A stretch of 64,000 nt of DNA. It comes from Roseateles puraquae (lineage in GTDB: Bacteria; Pseudomonadota; Gammaproteobacteria; Burkholderiales; Burkholderiaceae_C). Position numbers and translations under genes: made by a program. A model generated the notes under the pieces. The model was not told the DNA's origin. It saw only the letters and a list, made by a program, of their open reading frames with translations, and ran no database searches. How positions within the stretch are numbered: the first letter of the stretch is position 1; each line of letters starts with the position of its first letter. The stretch spans positions 1 through 64,000 of the forward strand of contig NZ_NISI01000010.1 in NCBI RefSeq assembly GCF_002205845.1, in the 5' to 3' direction. Below are positions 26,272 to 34,109 of this stretch, in pieces.

Positions 26272-26766
26272 ATGACCGAAAGCGTGTTTGACTTCCAGGC
26301 GACGTCCATCCGCGGCGAGCCCGCCGACCTTGCCGCCCAGCGGGGCAAGGTGCTGCTCATCGTCAACACGGCCAGCGAGTGCGGTTTCACGCCGCAGTTC
26401 AAGGGCCTGGAGAAGCTCTGGCAGGACTACGGACCCCAGGGCCTGGTGGTCATCGGCTTCCCCAGCAACGAGTTCGGCGGCCAGGACCCCGGCAGCAACG
26501 ACCAGATTTCGAGCTTCTGCGAGCTGAACTACGGCGTGAGCTTCCCCATGATGGCCAAGATCAAGGTCAATGGCTCCGAGGCACACCCGCTGTGGAAGTT
26601 CCTGAAGAGCGAGAAGCCCGGCCTGCTGGGCACCGAGGCCATCAAGTGGAACTTCACCAAGTTCCTGGTCGGCCGCAACGGCCAGGTCATCAAGCGCTAC
26701 GCGCCGGCCGATGCGCCCGAAAAACTGCGCGCCGACATCGAGGCCGCGCTCGCCGCCAAGGCCTGA
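26272..26766 (+). CDS. Glutathione peroxidase family protein
   Basis: A 164-residue thiol peroxidase. The peroxidatic residue is Cys37 in VNTASECGFT, so it is the Cys and not the selenocysteine type. The conserved Gln (GFPSNEFGGQDPG) and Trp-Asn (IKWNFTKFLV) complete the site. Cytoplasmic; it reduces peroxides with thioredoxin or glutathione. A G-rich ribosome site (AGGGGG) lies upstream of the ATG. Its TGA stop abuts the TCA (reverse stop) of the convergent Crp-type gene, making TGATCA. Confidence 0.92.
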   Translation: MTESVFDFQATSIRGEPADLAAQRGKVLLIVNTASECGFTPQFKGLEKLWQDYGPQGLVVIGFPSNEFGGQDPGSNDQISSFCELNYGVSFPMMAKIKVNGSEAHPLWKFLKSEKPGLLGTEAIKWNFTKFLVGRNGQVIKRYAPADAPEKLRADIEAALAAKA

Positions 26767-27438
26767 TCAAGCCCCTGCCGGGCGCCACCACCACCGCCCG
26801 CGCCCACGCCGCACCCGGCCGGTGGCCTCGGCGGCGGCCAGCAGTTCGTTCGCCGTCTGGCGTGACACATGGGCCAGCTGGGCCAGCTCGGTCTGCGTGG
26901 CGGCCACCTCCACCCAACCTTCGCCTGTCGGGCGCCCGCGCTGCCGGGCCAGCTGGGTGAGGGCGGCCGAGAAGCGGTCGGCTGCCACCTCGTGGCGTGC
27001 CGCCTGCAGCAGCTGCAGCGTGACGTCGAACCGCCGGGCGAACTCCGCCAGCAACGCGCGGGCGAAGCCAGGGGCCGAATCCATCATCAATCGGTAGGCC
27101 TCGTGGCCGATGACCAACACCTCGCTGGGCCGGCAGGCCACCGCCTCGTACTCCGACGGCAGCCCTGCGGCAAAGGCGGCCAGCCCGAACAGGCGCGGCG
27201 GCCCGAAGTGCTCGATGGCCGACACCCTGCCGTCCACGCCCGTGAAGCGAGCCTCCATCTCCCCCGCTGACACGGCGTAGAAGGCTTGGGTGCGCTGGCC
27301 CTGCACGAACAGGCTGCGCCCGCGCGCCAATCGGCGCAGCGGCACCAGCGCCGGCAGTTGCCGGGCCACGGCCGGCGGCAGCGCCAGGCCGGGGAAGTTG
27401 GCGTCCAGCATGCGCCACAGGGCATCGTGTTCGGGCAT
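26767..27438 (-). CDS. Crp/Fnr-family transcriptional regulator
   Basis: A regulator of about 223 residues. An N-terminal cyclic-nucleotide-type beta roll spans about residues 30-120 (RGRSLFVQGQRTQAFYAVSAGEME), then the dimer helix, then a Crp-type winged helix with TQTELAQLAHVSRQTANELL recognition segment. It lacks the cysteine set of Fnr iron-sulfur regulators. The ATG at 27438 is chosen; an upstream GTG at 27462 would add eight residues. It is divergent from the DUF2332 gene, 56 bases away. Confidence 0.82.
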   Translation of the reverse strand: MPEHDALWRMLDANFPGLALPPAVARQLPALVPLRRLARGRSLFVQGQRTQAFYAVSAGEMEARFTGVDGRVSAIEHFGPPRLFGLAAFAAGLPSEYEAVACRPSEVLVIGHEAYRLMMDSAPGFARALLAEFARRFDVTLQLLQAARHEVAADRFSAALTQLARQRGRPTGEGWVEVAATQTELAQLAHVSRQTANELLAAAEATGRVRRGRGRWWWRPAGA

Positions 27439-27494
27439 GCGGCATTGTCGGCTGCCCGACACAAGCGGCCGGGCGCGCTGTCTATGCTGGCCGC

Positions 27495-28619
27495 ATGCCT
27501 GACCTCCTCACCCCTGATCTGGCCGCCATGGCCGAGCTGTTGCGCCGCTTCGGCCGTGACGCCTGTCGGCTGGAGCCGCTGTACGTGGCCCTGTGCGAGG
27601 TGGCGGCGGCCAGCGAGCGGGCCTGCGCCCTGATGGCCGAGGCGCCGGCCGAGCAGCGCAAGGCCAACCTGCTGCTGGCGGCGCTGCACGAGCGCGTGCT
27701 GGCCGGGGCCGCGCCTGAACTGGCCGCCTACTACCCCAGCGCGGGCGGCATGCGTGCGCCGGATGCCGAGCTGGCTGATGCGCTCGGTGCCTGCCTGTCT
27801 CGCGAATGGCCCGCGTTGCTGCAGCGCCTGCAGCACAGCGCCACGCAGACCAACGAAGTCGCCCGCGGTGCCGCCCTGTGGCCGGCCCTGGCCGATGTGG
27901 CCGCGCTGACCGGCCGGCGCGATCTGGCGCTGCTGGACTTCGGTTGCAGCGCCGGCCTCAACCTGGGGCTGGACCAGTACGCGCTGCGCTACCGCACCGA
28001 CGACGGCCTCACCCATGCACGCGGCGAGCCGGCGGACGGGCACCGCGCCGAGATCGAAGCCCGCTGGCTCGGCGCTACGCCGCCGCCGGGCCGGGCGTGG
28101 CGCATCGCCAGCCGGCACGGCATCGACCCCGCGCCGCTGGACCCGGCCCGCGCACCGGACCTGCGCTGGCTGCAGGCCTGCCTGTGGCCGCACGACGCCA
28201 CCCGCCGCGAGCGCCTGGCCCGCGCGGCCGCGCAGTGTCGTGACCTGCCGATCGCCATCGCGCAGGCCAGCGACTGCATTGCCGCCATCGAGCCCTGGCT
28301 GGCGGGCTTGCCGGCGGGCGTACAGCCGGTGATGCTGACGAGCTGGGTGCTGTACTACCTGTCGGCGCCCGAGCTGGCGCGGTTGCGGGCGACCGTGGAC
28401 CGCCTGGCGGTGTCGCACCCGCTGGCGTGGGTCTGTGGCGATTTGCCGGCCCTGAGCGCCCCGACCTTGGCCCCCGCGGACCTGCCGCCCCTGCCTGCCA
28501 TGACGGCTGAAGACGCCGCCTCGGCCACGCTCTGGGCGTTGCGCTGGGCGGGGCAGACGCGGGTGCTGGGCTGGTCGCATCCGCATGGCCGCTGGGTGGC
28601 CTGGGGGGCTCCGGGATAA
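27495..28619 (+). CDS. DUF2332 family protein
   Basis: A 374-residue protein of the DUF2332 family, which is widespread and uncharacterised. LLDFGCSAGLNLGLDQYALRY (residues about 147-167) resembles the glycine-rich motif I of SAM methyltransferases, and an AYYPSAGG segment lies upstream. No signal or membrane segment. Its stop codon lies inside a GATAAT sequence that may be the -10 box of the next gene. Confidence 0.82.
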   Translation: MPDLLTPDLAAMAELLRRFGRDACRLEPLYVALCEVAAASERACALMAEAPAEQRKANLLLAALHERVLAGAAPELAAYYPSAGGMRAPDAELADALGACLSREWPALLQRLQHSATQTNEVARGAALWPALADVAALTGRRDLALLDFGCSAGLNLGLDQYALRYRTDDGLTHARGEPADGHRAEIEARWLGATPPPGRAWRIASRHGIDPAPLDPARAPDLRWLQACLWPHDATRRERLARAAAQCRDLPIAIAQASDCIAAIEPWLAGLPAGVQPVMLTSWVLYYLSAPELARLRATVDRLAVSHPLAWVCGDLPALSAPTLAPADLPPLPAMTAEDAASATLWALRWAGQTRVLGWSHPHGRWVAWGAPG

Positions 28620-28646
28620 TCGGCGCTCCTCAACGGAGCCTTCCCC

Positions 28647-29843
28647 ATGTTCGAGCATGTCGATGCCTACGCCGGCGACCCCATCCTGAGCCTCAACGAG
28701 GCGTTCCAGAAAGACCCCCGCGCCGGCAAGATCAATCTCTCCATCGGCATCTACTTCGACAACGAGGGCCGCATCCCGATGCTGCCCTCGGTGCGCGCGG
28801 CCGAGCTGGCCGTGGTGGAGGCGGCGGGTGCGCGGCCCTACCTGCCGATGGAAGGCGCGGCCAACTTCCGCAGCGCGGTGCAGGGCCTGCTGTTCGGCGA
28901 GGGCCATCCGGCGATTGCCGCCGGCCGCATCGCCACCATCCAGGGCGTGGGCTCCAGTGGCGGCCTGAAGGTGGGCGCCGACCTGCTCAAGCGCTACTTC
29001 CCCGACAGCAAGGTCTATCTCTCCGACCCCACCTGGGACAACCACCGCGCGGTGTTCGAGGGCTCAGGTCACGTCTGCGAGACCTACCCCTACTACGACC
29101 CCGCCACCGGCGGCGTGCGCTTCGAGGCGCTGCTCGCGTTCTTCCAGCAGCTGCCTGCGCGCAGCGTGGTGCTGATGCACGCTTGCTGCCACAACCCCAC
29201 CGGCGTGGACCTCACCGCCGACCAATGGCGCGCGCTCGTGCCCGTGTTCCGCGAGCGCCAATTGCTGCCCTTCCTTGACCTGGCCTACCAGGGCTATGGC
29301 GACGGCATCGATGAAGACGCCTTTGCGCCGCGCCTGCTGGCCGACGAGGGTGTGAGCTTCCTGATCGCCAACAGCTTCTCCAAGAGCATGAGCCTGTACG
29401 GCGAGCGCTGCGGCGCGCTCAGCGTGGTCTGCCCCGACGCCGACCAGGCCGCCCGCGTGCTGGGCCAGATGAAGTTCATGATCCGCCGCAACTACTCCAA
29501 CCCGCCGATGCATGGCGGCCAGGTGGTGGCCAAGGTGCTGACCGACCCGAAGTTGCGCGCGATGTGGTTTGCCGAGGTGGCCGACATGCGCGAGCGCATC
29601 CAGGCCATGCGCCGCGAACTGCACCGCGTGCTGGTGGCCAAGCTGCCCGGTCGCAACTTCGACTACTTCCTGACCCAGCGCGGCATGTTCAGCTACACCG
29701 GCCTCACGGCCGACCAGGCCGACCGCCTGAAGAACGACCACGCCGTCTACATCCTGCGCTCGGGCCGCATGTGCGTGGCCGGCCTGAACACCCGCAACGT
29801 CGAGGCCACGGCCGAGGCGATGGCGGCGGTGCTGGGGGCCTGA
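28647..29843 (+). CDS. tyrB: Aromatic/aspartate aminotransferase (TyrB-like)
   Basis: A 398-residue class I aminotransferase. The PLP lysine is Lys246 in ANSFSKSMSLYGER, the CHNPTGVDL loop binds the cofactor phosphate region, and a C-terminal Arg (ILRSGRMCVAGL) binds the substrate carboxylate. The sequence matches the Ia subgroup of E. coli TyrB/AspC. It would make Tyr, Phe and Asp/Glu by transamination with 2-oxoglutarate. A GATAAT at 28615-28620 and the run AATCGGCGCTCC follow the upstream gene and may be the promoter. Confidence 0.9.
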   Translation: MFEHVDAYAGDPILSLNEAFQKDPRAGKINLSIGIYFDNEGRIPMLPSVRAAELAVVEAAGARPYLPMEGAANFRSAVQGLLFGEGHPAIAAGRIATIQGVGSSGGLKVGADLLKRYFPDSKVYLSDPTWDNHRAVFEGSGHVCETYPYYDPATGGVRFEALLAFFQQLPARSVVLMHACCHNPTGVDLTADQWRALVPVFRERQLLPFLDLAYQGYGDGIDEDAFAPRLLADEGVSFLIANSFSKSMSLYGERCGALSVVCPDADQAARVLGQMKFMIRRNYSNPPMHGGQVVAKVLTDPKLRAMWFAEVADMRERIQAMRRELHRVLVAKLPGRNFDYFLTQRGMFSYTGLTADQADRLKNDHAVYILRSGRMCVAGLNTRNVEATAEAMAAVLGA

Positions 29844-29847
29844 GATC

Positions 29848-30708
29848 CTGCGCGCGCTGATCGCAGCCGCCGCCCTGCTGTGGGGCGGCGTGGCGGCGGC
29901 TGAGCCGGTCGTGGTCGACCGCATCACCTGGCTGGCGGGCGACACCGTGTCGGGACGTGGCTCGGGCAGCCGGCCCTCCGACCGCCTGCTCGACTGGCTC
30001 ACCGCCCGGCTGCCGGGCATCACGCATGAGCGCGTGGTGGCCAATGCCAAGCGCAGCTGGATGCTGATCGAACGCGGCGACACCGTCTGCCATGCCGGCG
30101 CGGTGCGTTCGCCGCAGCGTGAGGCGCTGGCCTACTTCAGCAACACCTGGCCCATGCCGCCGCTGCAATTGGTGGTCAAGCGTGAGCGCGTGAGTGCCAT
30201 GCCGGTGGATGCCGCCGGCCAGGTGGACCTCGCCGCGCTGCTCGGGCGCTATGAACTCAAAGGCGTGCTGGTGAGCGGTCGCAGTTACGGGCCGGTGCTG
30301 GACCCGCAGCTCGACAAGCTGGGGGCGACGTCGTCGGTGCAGCGCATCACGTCCGCCGATTTCGGCAGCAACCTGCTGCCCATGCTGTTGCAAGGGCGCG
30401 CCGACTACGCCCTGGAATACCCGAACGCGCTGGCCGCCCTGGCCAGCCAGCGGCCCGAGGTGGCGGGCCTGGCCCTGCTGCCGATTCGCGGCAATACCGA
30501 GATGGTCCTCAGCGGCGTGGCCTGCCCGAAAACCTCCTGGGGCCAGGCGGCCATCCGCCGCATCGATGCGGTGCTGGGCACGCCCGAAGGCGCCGCCATG
30601 TTGCGCGAGACCCTGCTGAGCGAGCTGCCGGCCGACAGCCGCCGCAGCTACCGGGACACCATCGACGCCTTCTTCCAGCGCCGCGCGCAGCCCACGCCGG
30701 GCCTCTGA
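29848..30708 (+). CDS. TIGR02285-like periplasmic protein; start codon non-canonical
   Basis: A periplasmic solute-binding-like protein of the TIGR02285 type (WPMPPLQLVVKR, GRADYALEYPNAL). The first canonical start in frame is GTG at 29890, but the bases before it encode a perfect signal peptide, RALIAAAALLWGGVAAAEP, with cleavage after AAA. No ATG, GTG or TTG occurs between the in-frame stop at 29785 and 29890. Candidates are CTG at 29848 (chosen) or ATC at 29845, which lies six bases after a GGGGG ribosome-like run and could be a mutated ATG. It overlaps no gene and follows tyrB closely. Confidence 0.65.
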   Translation: MRALIAAAALLWGGVAAAEPVVVDRITWLAGDTVSGRGSGSRPSDRLLDWLTARLPGITHERVVANAKRSWMLIERGDTVCHAGAVRSPQREALAYFSNTWPMPPLQLVVKRERVSAMPVDAAGQVDLAALLGRYELKGVLVSGRSYGPVLDPQLDKLGATSSVQRITSADFGSNLLPMLLQGRADYALEYPNALAALASQRPEVAGLALLPIRGNTEMVLSGVACPKTSWGQAAIRRIDAVLGTPEGAAMLRETLLSELPADSRRSYRDTIDAFFQRRAQPTPGL

Positions 30709-30818
30709 ACGCGCTCGCCCGCAATACCTGCGGGTTATGGGGGGCTCCGCCGGTTTCATTGGCAGCCGGGCCGCCCCTCTCTTACCCTGCGCCGCTGTAT
30801 GAAGTTGGCAACGTCAGG

Positions 30819-32063
30819 ATGAAGCATTGCGTGGTGATCGGTGGCGGCGTCGTGGGCCTGACCACGGCCTGGGCGCTGCTGGAGCGCGGCCACGGCGTGA
30901 CGCTGGTAGAGCGCGAGGCCGATGTGGCCCAGGGCGCGAGCCGCGCCAACGGCGGGCAACTGAGCTATCGCTACGTGTCGCCGCTGGCCGATGCCGGCGT
31001 GCCGCTGAAGGCGGTGCGCTGGCTGCTCGACCCCGACGGCCCCTTGCGCTTCAAGCCGGAGTTGAAGTGGGCGCAGTGGTCCTGGCTGCTGGCCTTCCTG
31101 CGCAACTGCCGCGGGCCGGTCAACCGGCGGGCCACCGAGCGGCTGCTGGCGTTGGGCGCCTACAGCCAGGCGTCATTTGCGCGGCTGCAGGCCGAGGCTG
31201 GGCTGGGCGACACCATCGCCCTGCGCTCGCCGGGCAAGCTGGTGGTCTACCGCAAGCCGGCCGAGTTCGCCCGGGTGGCCGCCCGCGTGAAGGGCAGCAC
31301 CGCCGAGCAGGCGTTGTCGCACGACGAATGCGTCGCCCTGGAGCCGGCCCTGGCCGACACCGAGGCCTCGCTGGCCGGCGGCATCTTCACGCCGGGCGAG
31401 GCGGTGGCCGACTGCCACGCCTTCTGCGCCCGCCTGCACGAACGGCTGGCCGGGCATGCGGGCTTTCGCGGCCGGCTCGGCGCCGAGGTGACGGGCTTCG
31501 TGCGCAATGACCTCGGCCGCATCATCGGCGTGCGCACCCCGGAGGCTGACCTGGGCGGCGACGCCATCATCCTGGCCGCCGGCCTGCACAGCCGTGCGCT
31601 GGCGGCCGGCGTGGGCGTGGACCTGCCGCTGTACCCCCTCAAGGGCTACAGCCTGACCGCCCCCATCAACGGCGTGCATCGCCCGCCCGAGGTCAGCGTG
31701 ACCGATTTCGAGCGCAAGATCCTGTACGCCCGCATCGGCCAGGACCTGCGCGTGGCCGCCATGGTCGACCTGGTCGGCGACGACGACGCCCTGGATGCTG
31801 GGCGGCTGGCCTCCCTGCAGCGCTCGGTGCGTGCGACCTTCCCGAACGCGGCCGACTACGACCGCGCCACGCCCTGGGCCGGCCTGCGCCCGGCCACGCC
31901 CAGCGGGGCGCCCATCGTCGGGCAGAGCGGCGTACCGGGGCTGTGGCTGAATGTGGGCCATGGGGCGCTCGGGTTCACCTTCTCCTTCGCCACGGCCAAC
32001 ATCGTGGCCGAGCTCGTGTCCGGGGCGCCGAGCCCGCTGCCGCTGGACGGGCTGACGCTGTGA
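30819..32063 (+). CDS. dadA: D-amino-acid dehydrogenase-like FAD oxidoreductase
   Basis: A 414-residue flavoenzyme. HCVVIGGGVVGLTTAWALLERGHG is the Rossmann dinucleotide-binding motif (residues about 3-26), and PGLWLNVGHGALGFTFS near the C-terminus is the second FAD motif of the DadA/glycine-oxidase group. DadA oxidises D-alanine and other D-amino acids at the inner membrane. The start at 30819 is where the dinucleotide fold begins. Its stop shares bases with the GTG of the next gene (GTGA), so it is the first gene of a coupled set with a serine hydrolase and an LD-carboxypeptidase, both murein-peptide-type enzymes. Confidence 0.82.
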   Translation: MKHCVVIGGGVVGLTTAWALLERGHGVTLVEREADVAQGASRANGGQLSYRYVSPLADAGVPLKAVRWLLDPDGPLRFKPELKWAQWSWLLAFLRNCRGPVNRRATERLLALGAYSQASFARLQAEAGLGDTIALRSPGKLVVYRKPAEFARVAARVKGSTAEQALSHDECVALEPALADTEASLAGGIFTPGEAVADCHAFCARLHERLAGHAGFRGRLGAEVTGFVRNDLGRIIGVRTPEADLGGDAIILAAGLHSRALAAGVGVDLPLYPLKGYSLTAPINGVHRPPEVSVTDFERKILYARIGQDLRVAAMVDLVGDDDALDAGRLASLQRSVRATFPNAADYDRATPWAGLRPATPSGAPIVGQSGVPGLWLNVGHGALGFTFSFATANIVAELVSGAPSPLPLDGLTL

Positions 32064-33142
32064 CCCCCGACGACCTCGCCCAGGCCCTGCGGCGCGCGGT
32101 GCTGGCACAGCGCTTCGAGATGACGGCCGATTCGATGCAGGCCGGCGCGCCGCTGGGCTGGCATCCGAGCATCGACCTGGCCGTGATGGTCTTCCCGCGC
32201 GATGCCGCGCCCGTCGCCGCGAACGTGCTGTTCTCGCGCGAGCACCCCGACGGCCTGGTGGCGCGGTTCGATGCCACCACGGGCGCCGTCAGCAACATCG
32301 CCTTCCAGGCCGATGTGCGCAACGCCGCGGGCGACTCCTACGCCTGGCTGCCGGGGGCGGACTGGTCGCGCATCGACTTCCCGGCCTGGTTCGGCGCCGG
32401 GCCGCGCTTCGTGGCGCCTTACCCGGCCTCGTTGTTGAAGATGATGGTGGCCGTGGGCGTGGCCCGCCTCGTGGATGACGGCCGCAGCGATTGGGCGCTG
32501 CCCGTGGCCTACGGCGCGCAGACGCGGCCGGTGGGCGACTGGCTGTTCGACATGATCACCGTCAGCAGCAACGACGCGACCTCGGCGTTGGTGGCGCACC
32601 TGCATGCCCGCGGCGCCATCCGCCGCGAGGGCGGGCAGGAGGTGCACAACGAGCTGCATGCGCTCTTCGCCGCGCACGGCCTGCCGGGTCTGCGCATCGC
32701 CAACACGCAGCCGGACGGCGGTTGGGGCAACGGCGCCGGATCGGGCGTGGGCCAGATCCAGATGACGGCCTGGGATGCGCTGCGCCTGATGGCCCGGCTG
32801 GATGCCGACGCGCCCGGCCAGCCGGCGCTGGTCAGCCCCGCGAGCCGCGACGTCATCCGCCGCGCGCTGGACGCGCAAAAGCTCAACGAGATCCTGTCCA
32901 GCGAATCGCTGCGCCACCTGCCCGGCTGGGTGCCGGGCATCCCGTCGCGCTTCGCCCACAAGACAGGCAATACCCAGAACTACACCAGCGACGCCGGCAT
33001 CGTGCACGACGGCGAGTTGCACTACCTCGTGGCCGTGACCACCAGCCTGGGGCAACGCTACGCACCGGCCGGCGCGGCCACCACCTGGCGGCTGCCGGCC
33101 CTCGGCGGCGCCCTGCATGCATGGCTGAAGCAAGCGTCCTGA
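32060..33142 (+). CDS. Class A beta-lactamase-like serine hydrolase without signal peptide
   Basis: A 360-residue penicillin-binding-fold hydrolase. The three motifs are present: PASLLK (SxxK nucleophile), SSNDAT in the SxN position, and AHKTGN. GTG 32060 overlaps the dadA stop. The N-terminus (TPDDLAQALRRAVLAQ) is not a signal peptide and no membrane anchor follows, so the enzyme appears cytoplasmic, unlike true beta-lactamases. Together with D-amino-acid oxidation and LD-carboxypeptidase genes, action on D-amino-acid peptides or esters is more likely than antibiotic resistance. Confidence 0.7.
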   Translation: MTPDDLAQALRRAVLAQRFEMTADSMQAGAPLGWHPSIDLAVMVFPRDAAPVAANVLFSREHPDGLVARFDATTGAVSNIAFQADVRNAAGDSYAWLPGADWSRIDFPAWFGAGPRFVAPYPASLLKMMVAVGVARLVDDGRSDWALPVAYGAQTRPVGDWLFDMITVSSNDATSALVAHLHARGAIRREGGQEVHNELHALFAAHGLPGLRIANTQPDGGWGNGAGSGVGQIQMTAWDALRLMARLDADAPGQPALVSPASRDVIRRALDAQKLNEILSSESLRHLPGWVPGIPSRFAHKTGNTQNYTSDAGIVHDGELHYLVAVTTSLGQRYAPAGAATTWRLPALGGALHAWLKQAS

Positions 33143-34023
33143 TCCCACCGCTGGCGCCTGGCGCCCAGATCGCCGTCATCGCGCCGGCCGGCCCGCCCAA
33201 GCCCGGCCGGCTCGACCCGGTGGCCGGCTGGCTGCGCGAGCGCGGCTATGAGCCGGCCTTGCTGCCGAGCTGCTTCGGGCCGCCGCCGCTGGATTTTCTG
33301 GCGGCACCCGATGCAGTCCGCCTGGCTGACGTCCACACAGCGTTCACCGACAGCCGTTTCGACGCGGTCCTCGCGCTGCGGGGCGGCTCAGGCTGCATCC
33401 GCCTGCTCGACCGCCTGCAGCTCGGTCGCCTCGCCTGCACCCGCAAGCTGCTGATCGGCTACAGCGACCTCACCGTGCTGCACGCCTTGCGCACCAACGC
33501 CGGCATCGCCTCGCTGCACGCGCCCATGCCGGCCAGCGACTGGGGCCTGCCCGGTGCCGAGGCTGACACGGATGCGCTCTTCCAGTGCCTGGCCGCCGGC
33601 TGGCGCGTGGGCGACGAAGTGGGTCGTGCGGCCCCGCATCCGTTCACGACCGGCAGTGCGGCGCATGGCCGGCTGATCGGCGGCAACCTGGCGATGTTCT
33701 GCGCGCTGCTGGGCACGCCCTATCTGCCCGACGTCGACGGCGCACTGCTCTTCCTGGAGGACATCAGCGAAGAGCCCTACCGCGTGGACCGCATGTTCAC
33801 GCAGCTGCGCCTGGCCGGCGTGCTGGACCGCATTGCGGGCCTGCTGCTGGGCAGCTTCACGGGTGCCGAGTCGCCCGATGCGGTGCTGGCCGACCACCTC
33901 TTGCGCCTGCGCTGCCCGGTGCTGGCCGGCTGGCCCTCGGGCCACGGCCAGCCCAACCGCCCGCTGCCCCTGGGCGTGCATGCCGAGATGGACCCGGCCA
34001 GCGGCCGGCTCGTCCTCGGCTGA
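33121..34023 (+). CDS. ldcA: LD-carboxypeptidase, S66 family
   Basis: A 300-residue serine peptidase. The triad aligned on E. coli LdcA is intact: Ser115 in IGYSDLT, Glu213 in FLEDI and His275 in SGHGQPN. LdcA removes the terminal D-alanine from tetrapeptides during murein recycling; MccF relatives cleave microcin adenylates. No signal peptide, so cytoplasmic. The ATG at 33121 lies inside the serine hydrolase gene (22-base overlap), third in the dadA unit. Together, the enzyme would release D-alanine that DadA oxidises. A second S66 enzyme, exported, lies at 40332-41381. Confidence 0.85.
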   Translation: MAEASVLIPPLAPGAQIAVIAPAGPPKPGRLDPVAGWLRERGYEPALLPSCFGPPPLDFLAAPDAVRLADVHTAFTDSRFDAVLALRGGSGCIRLLDRLQLGRLACTRKLLIGYSDLTVLHALRTNAGIASLHAPMPASDWGLPGAEADTDALFQCLAAGWRVGDEVGRAAPHPFTTGSAAHGRLIGGNLAMFCALLGTPYLPDVDGALLFLEDISEEPYRVDRMFTQLRLAGVLDRIAGLLLGSFTGAESPDAVLADHLLRLRCPVLAGWPSGHGQPNRPLPLGVHAEMDPASGRLVLG

Positions 34024-34043
34024 CGCGACCCTACCGCGGCATG

Positions 34044-34068
34044 AAAAAGGCCCTGCGGGAGCAGGGCC
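34044..34068 (-). terminator. Intrinsic terminator of the TonB-receptor gene
   Basis: On the minus strand GGCCCTGC-TCCC-GCAGGGCC is followed by a run of five T. An 8-base perfect stem and T-run 40 bases past the receptor stop fit a rho-independent terminator. The stem could also slow plus-strand transcription from the LD-carboxypeptidase unit. Confidence 0.75.
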
Positions 34069-34109
34069 TGGAACCCCGGCCCGAAGGCCGGTCAGAGTCT
34101 CAGAAGGTC

